From Punica granatum (taxonomy: Eukaryota; Streptophyta; Magnoliopsida; Myrtales; Lythraceae), in the NCBI RefSeq assembly GCF_007655135.1, contig NC_045130.1:39862605-39926604 (forward strand): a stretch of 64,000 nucleotides of DNA, in the 5' to 3' direction. Both the position numbers and the translations under genes were made by a program. This document shows, one piece after another, positions 1 to 10,365 of the stretch; position 1 is the first letter of the stretch; each line of letters opens with the position of its first letter. The notes beneath the pieces are model-generated. The model worked only from the letters and a program-made list of their open reading frames with translations. It made no database searches and was not told the DNA's origin.

Positions 1-1152
1 TAAGCAGTACTCTTTACTAGTCGAAGTCGCATCGTGTCATTTGTCCGATGAATGTATTACTCATTACAGATGGCCCGATTCACGCTTCGTTAAGTTTTGT
101 GGAAGTAAACTATCTCCTATAGGATAACACTAAGTAATATATATATATATATATATATATATATCTTCTTCTTCTTTTTATTCGTGGCAACGTCAACGTG
201 AAAAAGATATACAAATTAAAAATTAATTGCAATTTCTGTGACAGTAATAAGTGTGTGGGTCATTTGTGGAACGAGACTAGATCGAATTAATATGAACTGC
301 GGAACATTTGAGCATGAATGCTTGGCAAGTTTAATATACAAACTTGAATTCAATGCGGAACGTTGAACATTAAGATGATGAATGTGGGACATTACAAGAG
401 GGATGACATTTTTTATTATCAAATTCTCTGGAATTTAAACATATGGAACAATAATCTCATCTAGTTAAATGTAGGCTCACTCGGATTACTCATTGAAGTT
501 TATATTTTACTTCTAGATACAATTATCTATATTAAGAAACTAATGAATAATGTGGTAAAGTTAGCTATCATTTCTGGAAGTTAAAATGAATTGCGTTATT
601 TAAACAGGCATTTACAAAAGAAAGACACCAATATTTTTCTTTTTCTTTTTCTTTTTCTTTTACCTGTAGAAGAAAGACACCGGTATCTTAACGGTGTAAA
701 TTCTGGGGTTAAAATTCAACCAAAAAAAAAATAATTGGGGGTTAAATGAGGACTGGCATGGTTCCATGAGCCGCCCGTGAAGTTTGTGATTCCATAGGCA
801 CAGGGAGTGTACGATATAAAAATCCAACCATAGATTTATGAATTAGTTACGCACAGCTTACACCAACAAGTAATAATTAATCGGAGATCACATAATATAT
901 ATAAAGCTCGATCATTCCATCGACTTCCACTCCTAACTACCACTTAATTGTAAGACAGAAGAAAAAACGAGCACCAGTTCTCTAAGAATCGAAATGGAAA
1001 ACAATCTCTAGCAGTCGCATTAATTTATTCTATCCATCGGAAGATAATATATATATATATATATGTGTGTAACGTAATTGCATTTTTTTTTTCTTGCTAG
1101 CATGAATATCATCCACCACATCCATCATATCATATCATATCACGTATTTTTA
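1..1152. other. Gene-free AT-rich stretch with microsatellites
   Basis: No coding region with recognisable homology is visible on either strand. The stretch holds a TA dinucleotide run at about 137-164, a TTTTTC-type pyrimidine repeat at about 636-661 and another AT run near 1049-1066. The part nearest 1153 probably includes the 3' untranslated region of the minus-strand gene that follows. Nothing else could be supported. Confidence 0.6.
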
Positions 1153-1960
1153 TCAATTCTGTGATTTCCTGGAAACCTTTTGATGACGCTCTGCTGTTCG
1201 TTTGGGTGAGTCCCCATCGCCCAACTCGAGGAATGGTAAGAGGCCAGCTTGAGTGCCGTCGATGTCGGTACTGTCAACATCTCCTTCTATCGTCATCCCT
1301 TCAATCCTAGCTGCAATTGAATCTCCCTTCCCTCCCACATCAATATCTGTAAAATAAAGAGAAAGAAAAGGAGAGAAGAAATGAATATCCTGGATTCGCA
1401 AGTACGTACGTACAGGGTTATTATTTCAGTCCTATACAAGTGGTGCAACAATGTCTTGGACTCCGTACATCTACATATATATTGTCCAATCCATACAAGC
1501 ATCTCGCACGAATATTAGTCAATATTCCGCACGAACAAACTAGCTAGCTACAGGTTCCGTGCGATACATTGAATTGATGATCTGGCAGTTTTTAGTCGTC
1601 AAAAGAGGCTCCAGCCTCATATGGACAGTATATATATATACGTCACACACACACACCATTAGCAGCATCTGGAATGAGGAGGAAGGAGGAGGATGATAAG
1701 TATATATACGTACCTGGGTTGGAGAAGAACCAAAGGATGGCAGCACAGAGGAGCAGGACAAATGGGATGACGTGGACGGCGTTTTCAGCAAACTTTGTGC
1801 GAGATTTCTCCTTCCTCGCGGGCTCGGGGATGGGGTCGTAGGGAGGATTCTGCTCTCCGCTCTGGTAGGATGCCATTCTCAGGATAGTCGAGGCCATGGG
1901 CGGGGGCGCATGCATGTAGTCATCGTCTGGGACTCTGCTCCAGCTTGACGATCGGTACAT
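1153..1960 (-). CDS. Small single-pass membrane protein, unknown function
   Basis: Two exons are read on the minus strand, 1960-1714 and 1346-1153, joined by a consensus donor (CCAG/GTACGT) and acceptor (TTTTACAG/AT). They give 146 residues. The start is the ATG at 1960, after which the frame stays open. Residues about 1-58 are polar and proline-rich with an Arg/Lys cluster (RKEKSRTK). Residues about 61-80 form one strongly hydrophobic helix (VIPFVLLLCAAILWFF). The rest is acidic (DIDVGGKGD, DVDSTDIDG) and ends in a basic tail. This is the layout of a tail-side-out membrane protein, but I do not recognise the family or its compartment. The frame agreement across the intron and the clean splice sites argue that the gene is real. 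Confidence 0.6.
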
Positions 1961-4158
1961 CTCTCTGTACTCGTGTTTTCTTTAATTTTGTCGCAGGAGA
2001 TGGATCTTAAGAGGGATATTGCAGTAGATTCAATCGTTCAGGTGGTGGATGCAATGTACTAGCAGTTGATTATTGTAATACTTGGGAAAAGAAAGTTGTA
2101 AAAAATTTCCCTTGTGGCTTTTGTATTATACTTGGAGATGGGATTATTAGCTATGGAAGTGGGGGAGGGAGGAAGAGGTCTGCTGATTTCGATGACCACG
2201 GCTAGGATTAGGGAGCTCTCTCCAATTATGATTTGACCTTTTCCTTTTCCTTTTTCTTTTTCTTTTTTGCCATATGATTCGATCCAGATTCAGTTGTTAA
2301 TAAATCACAAAAATAATAATAATGATGATGATGATGATGATAACAATACTAATAGTAATTATAATAGTAATAAGTCCATTCTATTCTATTTCTAAATTAA
2401 GAGAGATCAACTCGAAGTTCCAAATATCTAATTTCCATTAGCATATCGAACTATGCAGATGCAGTTTACAAACGAGCTAGGCATGCATTGCCACTCGCAC
2501 CAGATATTCCAACATTACAATTTATATATATAAATATATTTAGTTAAATAGGTATATTTTACCCAAAGGAAAACGCAAGAGTATGAATGTATATACCTGT
2601 CACAGCTGGGCTGCATACATTCCTATAGATCTTCTTTAAGCTCAAAACAGTGAAAAAATGTCGGCGGTGCGAGACTAAAAAGAAAAAAAAACTTCTATTA
2701 TGTCATCTCTTGGTCAACAGTGGAGCTCAAAAAGGTGGTTGTCTTGTCGTTAATTGATCGTTGGAATTCCATAAATACAGTTATTCGCTATTGATTTTCG
2801 AGAATAAGAAAAAGGAAAAAAAAAAGAGTAAATATGAGAGTTAATCATGCAGCAGCGAGTAATGTCTAGAAACACAAAATCCCAATGAATGAATGATATA
2901 CTTAAATTAGTGCGTTAAACAAACAAATAAAAGAATATGGTCTCAAATGTATACAGTCAGATATTTAGAGAGACAGGCTTGAATTGAACATCGTCCAATA
3001 TGACACTATTTTCATCATATGCACCAATTCATAAATAAAAAAAAGAAGATAATTATGTCCACCAAACAGACCCAGAGTAAAAAGAAGAACTATATATATA
3101 GTATAATTACAATATATTATTTTTCGGTAATCTACAATTACAATATTTGTTTAGTTCATTATATTGCAATGACAAAAAAGAAAATGAAAAAAGGAATATA
3201 GTCAATGACCAGATCCGATGATTCCTTGAATCTCGTGATTGGATTCGGCAGCAAAAGGGTTATTAATTATTGTCGGAAACAGAGATTTGCGGCTCTCCTA
3301 CGTCCGTTTGCGGCGGCTTACGCCAGCCTTTTGGATATATACATTTATATATATATATAATACACATGTATAATTTTTATTAAAAGGAAGTCACGAAGAT
3401 AGTATAATAAAATAAAAATTATAAGTATCTAATAAAGGTGTATAAATAATCTCACTTGAATATTAAATCTCGAATTTTATTATTCAATAAATGACGACTT
3501 GCGCCTTCTTTGATTAATACAGACTTATACTTGTACAGGCACAGGAACTTCCTGTCATGTCCCGGTCCAGCAATCAGTTAAAAAATCACATTCACTTTGG
3601 TCAAATAACTAAATCTATGAGACCCACCTCAAATTCGTGGCTACATTAATTAAGTCATCCTTAAATAAATAAATATATATATATATATATCAACATTTTT
3701 TTTTTGTTTGGGGGCGCAGTGTGACACATCATTCACTCTCCACTGGCAATCAACATTGAATCTTGTCACAGTCTATTTCTTGGGGTCATCAGAAAAGTAT
3801 GTATATATGTTTTAAAATCAGTGGTACGTATCGGATTGCGCCACATAGCATATGCTTTTACTGTCGTTATATGGTAGGATTAAAGAAAGTGCCGTAGAAG
3901 GAGAGATGCATGCATGATATCCCGTTAGCATTATATATCCTGAACTTTTGAATCTTTCATATAAATTTTTTTTCCTTATTCGAATACATTTTGGTAATCA
4001 AAGGGAAGGGAAGAGAAGTGAAAGGGATAATATAGGATAAATATCAAGGAAAGCCCAATAATGTGAGTACTTCTCCTCAATCCATATAATTAAATTGTTA
4101 TAAATGATAATGATTGCCGCGCATTAGGGTAAGAGAGGAGAATGAAGAAAGTGCGTAC
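1961..4158. other. Intergenic, AT-rich, no gene seen
   Basis: About 2.2 kb lies between the small membrane-protein gene and the dioxygenase relic. It contains short simple repeats (GAT/AAT triplets near 2310-2370, TA runs near 3340 and 3670) and no reading frame with known homology. The missing C-terminal exons of the dioxygenase relic at 4159-4863 would be expected here on the minus strand. No peptide resembling the usual His-x-Asp or Arg-x-Ser active-site segments was found. Confidence 0.5.
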
Positions 4159-4863
4159 CTATAAGTGGATGGATTGTTGGGCCACGACTGGATCCAGTCC
4201 TCGAGGGGGTGAGAGTAGTGCTTGAGAAAGACCCTCCAGTATTGGGTCTTGTCCATGCCGTCCTTCATACTTGTACAGTACCTAACTGGCTCATGCACGT
4301 CATTTGACATGTACTTCATCTTCTCCTCTGTCGGCAAGTCGAAGAAGTTGGATGCTACCGAGAGAGCTTCCTTCATTATAGGCTCGCGAATCCCATGGTT
4401 GATTATCTTTTGAGCAAAATAGAAAGAGCGAATTAACGTGGACGCTTACAAAGATCCCCATGCATTGTATATCGTTGCGTAGTTTTTAAGCGGTGTTATT
4501 CGGACGAGGCTTATGACAATGAAGGGAGAGGGGGGGAGTAAATGTAACGTATAGGTTTAGGGTGCAAACCTGGAAGAACCCCATGCGTCGGCAAGCATTT
4601 CCAATGTCTTTGATGAGAGCTGCTCGTTACTCTGGACTTCCTCTGAGGGCTGCAAGATCAATGAGAGGCACATTGGGCACCTGACCAAAGGACGATGAGC
4701 CCGGGCACTGTTCTGGTGGAACCTGATAGCAGTCTGGCACATACTGCAACTCTCTTTCCTGGGCAAACTCACCAACCCCATATTCAAACGAGCTCTGTTG
4801 GGACCGCATACCGACTCGGGATAGCGAAATGTCGATAGAGAACTGATTGTGCAAAGGATGCAA
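4159..4863 (-). pseudogene. Broken 2-oxoglutarate/Fe(II) dioxygenase (DMR6/LBO-like)
   Basis: Two minus-strand exons, 4863-4570 and 4406-4159, encode the N-terminal half of a plant 2-oxoglutarate-dependent dioxygenase. Diagnostic pieces are VPLIDLAALRG, then IKDIGNACRRMGFFQ joined across a good intron to IINHGI, then FFDLPTEEKMKYMSND and the segment KTQYWRVFLKHYSHP. Such enzymes are normally about 330-360 residues and hydroxylate or oxidise small metabolites in the cytosol. Two faults are visible. An in-frame TAA at 4629-4627 sits directly after the ALRGSPE segment, with the family sequence continuing in the same frame. The downstream exon or exons carrying the iron-binding HxD..H and the RxS motif are absent. 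The first ATG at 4863 is taken as the start; an internal ATG 18 codons on is possible. A TATA element lies just upstream, so it may still be transcribed. The DMR6/LBO-like label is tentative; the superfamily is secure. Confidence 0.8.
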
Positions 4864-4943
4864 TTTATGGTGAGGTATTGTTGAATAGAAATGGAGAGAA
4901 GTAGGAGAAGTTGATAATGTCTAGGGTGGAAAGAAGGATGTGC

Positions 4944-4950
4944 TTATATA
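4944..4950 (-). promoter_or_regulatory. TATA box of the dioxygenase relic
   Basis: The minus strand reads TATATAA here, about 80 bp upstream of the ATG at 4863. This is the usual spacing for a plant core promoter with a short leader. It was placed by motif and position only. Confidence 0.45.
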
Positions 4951-5125
4951 GAGGACGGCGAAGGCCATCCATCAACACGCACACAACAGATATGACTGAT
5001 GAGTCACCACAAGATACACGCATATAGTAACAATGCATGCAACTTTAATTTGTGAGAAGACGAGAACACAACAGAGATATAGATTATTAGATAGATAGTA
5101 ATCTCTCTCAATTGATAGATAGATA

Positions 5126-5320
5126 TAGGGGCAGAGCCAAGATTTTCGTTTGGAGAGGACAAACTCATATTTTTAGGGTAATATTTTAAAAATTCAAAGT
5201 TTAAGAAGATAAAATACTAATTTTACATTAAAAAAATTCATACTTTTTGAGTAAAATTTTAAAAATTCAAAATTTAGGGGAGTAATTGCCCCCATTGTCA
5301 ATACATTGGCTCCGCCCCTA
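5126..5320. mobile_element. Short hAT-like MITE
   Basis: The 195-bp element starts TAGGGGCAGAGCCAA and ends with the inverse, TTGGCTCCGCCCCTA, giving 15-bp terminal inverted repeats with one mismatch. It is flanked on both sides by the 8-bp direct repeat GATAGATA (5118-5125 and 5321-5328), as expected for the hAT superfamily. The flanks lie in a GATA-rich simple repeat, so the duplication is less decisive than usual. The interior is AT-rich and non-coding, so any movement would depend on a transposase supplied elsewhere. Confidence 0.7.
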
Positions 5321-6631
5321 GATAGATAGATAGAAGTCTCTCTCTCTCTCTATTAAGACGATGCTAACTTAGGGAAGCTCCTTCTCTGTATTCAGACCAG
5401 TGTGCTTTCGTTGGAGACAACATAGATATTATATTCATTTGATTGATTCTATACAGTGACTAATGGGAATTGACCAAAACAAAAAACCACTTTTTGGGAG
5501 CTATTGAATGAAAAAGAGCAACAGGGCGGGGCCTACCTTCTTTGTACTGAGACCAAATTGCTCTCAAAGCAAACACATGAATATAATAATGTGAGTATCT
5601 AATGTGCATCTACATGCGCCGCAAAAAGAATAGAAGAATAGAGATGACTGATGGACTTCCATGGCAAACAAAAACCAACTTTTCAGGGACTGGGAGCAAT
5701 AAACATAATATACTAGATCACGAGTTATATTGTAATTGACAAATTATATTCAAATAAATGTATTATTTGTTTGCATTCAATATAGAAATTCCAAACGCAC
5801 TGTAAATATCTCTCTCACTGGAAGTACAAGTATTTTACGGTCAGTGTTAGGCCAAAGTCGAGCGAGAGTTAGTCTCATTTCAATAAGGACATCTCGAGGT
5901 TGAATAAAAAAGAATTATTATATAATATGTATGTATATACACACAAACAAACAAAATTGGACAGGCAACCACCTAGGCCCGGGTGAATGTGGACCATACG
6001 TTTATATGAGGTAAGGGCGAGGATGGTGTCCAAGTGAGTACAGAACATAAACCAGTGGAGTTGGGTTGGTATTCAAATCAGGTTTTGTTTGTATTTTGAC
6101 AATAATTTTATTGCTATATTTTTCTCTAAATTTAATAATATAATTATCATTGTATTGTCTTTTTCTGTTATTTAATAACATTTTTCATTTATTTTTTAAT
6201 CACTTTTATAATTACTTTTAATAATAAATTTCACATTTACTTTTTAAAATCAATTTTTTAATAATAATTTTTTCATATACTTTCGCATTTATATATATTT
6301 ATATATATATATATATATCATCTCACACTTCAATATATTTATCAACATTTATAATCATAGTATAAAATTAAATTAAATTAGATCACTTATTCAACTCTAA
6401 AATGTAAAGGTAGGCTAATCCGTGTACTATTCCGTATATACTATTTATTTTATTATTAGCAGCAGTTATTACGGCCCGCCAACCGTCAAGGGCGGGCCCC
6501 ACTATTTTTTGGCTTTTCTATTTTTTTTGGTGGGAGGTGGTTTTCCGATCGGACTGAGTTGAATTGAATTTGGTCTTATGGACATGTATAGAAACAGAAA
6601 AGAAAACCCAAACCACTTATCACTCACTCAC

Positions 6632-6692
<61 letters not shown>

Positions 6693-7839
6693 AGTCGAAA
6701 CGTGTCCAGTTCTCCTGCCCTTTCCTTGTTGTTCTCCTCAAAACTAAACAACGGCGACGCCGACATTCGTTTCACCGGCAGCGTTTTCTGGCTGGCAAGT
6801 ACGTACTCTTGTTTTCCTTCTTCCCTTCACAAATACAATTTACGAAGGTTGATATCATCAAATGAGATCAAATTAGATGACACTAAATTAATGTCCTGGG
6901 TCACTTATAAGATTGTGTGCTTTATGGCTCGTCCAATATGGGAATGTAAGCGTCTAAAATTCACGTGATGCATAATGAATTCATTCTTCCATTTTCTTCT
7001 CCTTTTTGGGTGAAATATGCTGTCGAAGTTCGCAATCTTCATTTCCTAATTAGCTTCATCTCTGATCGAGAATTAGGTATTAATTGTGACATCTTCAAGC
7101 TAAAAAGTGCAATTTTGTCGTGGTGCCTCATTTTCCTTAGTGATACCACGAGATATCTTCATGTCGGCTCGCCTAGTTGACAGTCTGATCCCAACGAATT
7201 CAAACTCCTCCATGACAGATAATGTCCTCCATATATAAAGCGCAATTTGTAGATTGCACTGCCCCAAACATTGGTGATTTGCTAGCATAGTATAGTATGG
7301 GGACTATTTCCTAACTTTCCAGACCTATCCATCCCTATTAGTGCATACATACATATGATCTTAACATTCTTCAGATAGGGATAATAATCATATGCCTAAT
7401 TATTGATTAAAAATAAAAATCACGTGCCTAATTGCTGGAAACATGGGCTTTGTTGTACAAATATATGCATGTAGACTGTAGAGGAAGAAGCGTCATTGCT
7501 TAGGTGAGCTATAGATGGGCTTCATAATTGGACCTCGGCCCAATTTGAGAAGAGTGAAGACCATCCAGATATAACCAAACAAAAACCCAAGAGGTGTGTG
7601 TGTGTATATATATATATATACACGGGGAAAAAATCATTTTCAGTCCTCAATCTTTCACTGCTTTTTTACTTTCCCCCTAAGTCTTTGCTTTTGTTCAACT
7701 TCATCCTTAAACTTACTCTTTTTTTCACTTCAGTCCTACCTTGTACTTTTTCCGTCAAAATATGAGTTCTTTTCCAAAAAAATTCAAAAACTAAAAGAAT
7801 TCCAAAGATTTTCTTTAAAAAAAAAAACGAAGGGACAAG
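5321..7839. other. Intergenic, no gene seen
   Basis: This stretch holds AT-rich DNA and a long CT tract (annotated separately). The region at about 6050-6400 is AT-rich and MITE-like without clear termini. Reading frames here are short and low-complexity. The segment at about 7620-7835 is pyrimidine-rich and may belong to an older repeat into which the LINE at 7855 inserted. No gene is supported. Confidence 0.5.
6635..6688. repeat. CT dinucleotide microsatellite
   Basis: An uninterrupted CT run of about 54 bp follows a short CTCA repeat. It is a candidate polymorphic marker. No gene start could be tied to it. Confidence 0.9.
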
Positions 7840-7854
7840 GAAACCGGAAAAGGG

Positions 7855-8389
7855 CCGACTATCAACATGGGGGATTCAGATTGCGTCTGTTGAATGCGAA
7901 TTCTGCAACACACAGCGGGAAACTTGCGAACATCTCTTTTTTGAATGTCCAATCACTCAGGAAATCTGGAGGAGTTTGTTGGCTCGAGTTGGCCTGCACC
8001 GTAATTTGGTGAGCTGGAATACGGAATTCTGTTGGATTTCTTCTCTTCGAGGTAAGAAGCTCGATGTAATTTGTTTAAAGCTTCTATGGACTCACTACAT
8101 ATACTGCATATGGCGTGAGAGGAACACAAGGATTTATCAAAGGCCCAGCTCCTCTCCAGAGGCTATTGTTCGAAAGATTTTTGCAGATGTGAAAGCAAAG
8201 ATTTGTGTTTATCCACGACTCTCTCATAAAATTATAAATTCTATCATAGCCAATCATATGTTTAGCCCTCTGATATAGCTCTTAGCTTGCAGATGTTTTT
8301 GGTAGTTGCTGGTAGTTTTGTGGATTAATGGCTCTTGATGTATATCCATTTTGTTTAATGAAAGTCGCTTCCATTTATCAAAAAAAAAA
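7855..8389 (+). mobile_element. 5'-truncated LINE (L1-type) with target duplication
   Basis: The reading frame from 7856 to the TAG at 8276-8278 is the C-terminal end of a plant LINE ORF2. It contains the zinc-binding reverse-transcriptase tail, with CEFCNTQRETCEHLFFEC followed by ITQEIWRSLL and later LLWTHYIYCIWRERNTRIYQ. After a roughly 100-bp 3' untranslated tail comes a short A-rich end at about 8380-8389. The same 15-mer, GAAACCGGAAAAGGG, stands immediately before (7840-7854) and after (8390-8404) the insert. That is the target-site duplication expected of target-primed reverse transcription. The first base after the duplication already lies in the zinc-binding domain, so nearly the whole element was lost at the 5' end on insertion. 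Most of the retained reading frame is intact, which suggests a fairly recent insertion. Confidence 0.9.
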
Positions 8390-8404
8390 GAAACCGGAAA
8401 AGGG

Positions 8405-10365
8405 AAGGAGAAAGGGGAGGGTGTGGTTGGAGCCTCGCTAATGGTCACCTCTCCGAGGTCGCCGACAAGGCCCCTCTTCCCTGAAGTTGAGGGATTCCAG
8501 TGCCACTCTTCTGGGATCACTGAACAACTTTGGAGGGGGAGGGGTGACTGCCAACGAGGCCACCTCTTCTAAGGTCAAATCTGGGAGGAGTAGGCCCCTC
8601 CAATGGCCACCTCTCCTTTTTCGAGGTCGTCCTTAACTCTAGATGATGCTGGCAATCTTGGTCGCCCCCCCTCCCCTCTTCCTGTCGAGTTATGACACAT
8701 GTTTTTTCCTTGAAGTTTTAAATTTTTTTCAATAAAATTAATATTTATAATATTTTGGATGCAAAACTTATTTTGAAAGGAAAAGTGGCGCAGCGTATAC
8801 GCAAACAAACATGTCACAGCCTGTTGATTCCGTCGAATACCGGAACTATAACTTTCAATCGCTATTGATTATTCGAATTCATAGGAAATTGACATCCAAC
8901 TCGAATCGAATCCGATAACGGACAAAAAACACGAAAGCTCTGAACTTTATTGATAATCAAAAAACAACTCCCTTAACCTTAGGGTTTTATAATGCTTAAA
9001 TAGAATTAAAAATGCCTAAATTGCACGAAAGACATAAACTTTTCGTAAAATTATAAAAATACCCAAATAACATAAAAATGCTCGTTTAAAACCCTAAACG
9101 ATGAAATTCGGCCTAAATCTCGTCTTTTCACGGCCAAAAGCGGTGAGTTGTACTCCGGATACCGTTTATCTTGGAATAGGGTTGTCAGAACCTGTTTTTC
9201 TCGAGATACCGATTTGTCACGTCTTTTGCCACATCATTCTCTCTTGGGTGGAGAGAATTCGCCCTCGAATTTGCCATAGGAGTCCAGAGATAAAATTGTA
9301 AAAACACCCAAATAACATAAAAATGCCTGTTTGAAGTCCTAAACGATAGAATTCGGCCTAAATCTTATCTTTTCATAGTCAAAGGCTATGAGTTGTGCAT
9401 CGGCTGCCGTTTCTCTCGAGATAGGATTGTCAGAACTTGTTTTTCTCGAGATACCAATTTGGTACGTCTTCTGCCGCATCATTAAATAAGCGGTAGAATT
9501 AAAATGAACGTCACGTGTAAGGTTAAGATGAAAATGAAAAAATAAAATAGTATTGTAAGATTGAGAATAAAAAATGGCTGTTTCGATATATATAAATTGA
9601 AGAAGCCGTTGAACGTTGAACTTGGACCTGACTTACTGGTAGAGGTTTTTTCCGTTTTATTTTTCTCAATGCTCCAGAAAGCTCAAGAGGAACACGCAGG
9701 CACATATGCAAACAACATCCCCAGTCCCCACCCCAACAAAACAAAACAAAAAAAGTGGACCAAGTTCAGACAAGGCATCATAAAAAAGAATACGTTTTTT
9801 TTTTCTCCATTAAATGTTTCCAAAATGATAATGTAGGAATATCTTTTTTCGTATAATAACTTATGTAACACAGACGTACTGCAGAGATAATAATATAATA
9901 ATATATACAAATAATAAATAATATATGGATATGGACAAGAATTTACACAATACATTATAAATACATCAATCAATTAAAATATATGAACACTGAGAAATGA
10001 TATTATCCATGGAGCAATGTAGATAAAGATATAAAAGTTGGGAAATGATATGAGCATGAAACACAAATTCACTCTTTTGATACTCTCAATTAGATGATTG
10101 ATCGTCATTTCGACCGTTAAATCTAACAAAAACTTATGGATTCATAATAAGTACTTATTTTCTTTCTTTCTTTTATTTTATTTTTTCAGGAAAAAGGTGA
10201 AATAAGAATAAAATAGAAAATAAAATAAAATAAAAGGCATTATGGTTTCTTTCATCTTCTCCAACAAACAACTCGTAAAATAAACTCAACACGTCACCTG
10301 CAGGGAAGGGAAGGGAAGGGAAGGCAGCACCCGAAAAGAAAAAGGGAAACGAAAGGCAAGGAAAA
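8405..10365. other. Intergenic, repeat-containing, no gene seen
   Basis: A GC-richer, purine-biased patch (about 8400-8690) directly follows the LINE. Next comes the duplicated 190-bp unit annotated separately, then AT-rich DNA up to the MSRA gene. The last 200 bp before 10366 include G/A-rich repeats (about 10303-10325) and probably form the MSRA leader and promoter. Confidence 0.5.
9049..9483. repeat. Direct repeat pair of about 190 bp
   Basis: The segment 9049-9238 recurs at 9293-9483 in the same orientation with scattered substitutions, roughly four in five bases kept by eye. Shared landmarks are ACCCAAATAACATAAAAATG, the AATTCGGCCTAAATCT segment and TTTTTCTCGAGATACC. The 54-bp spacer is not repeated. 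The unit has no clear termini and no coding content. It could be a local tandem duplication or part of an old LTR-type element. Confidence 0.75.

Noticed and set aside
6564..6968. A 134-residue reading frame
   Set aside because: Much of it is Leu-Ser generated by the CT microsatellite, and the rest has no recognisable features.
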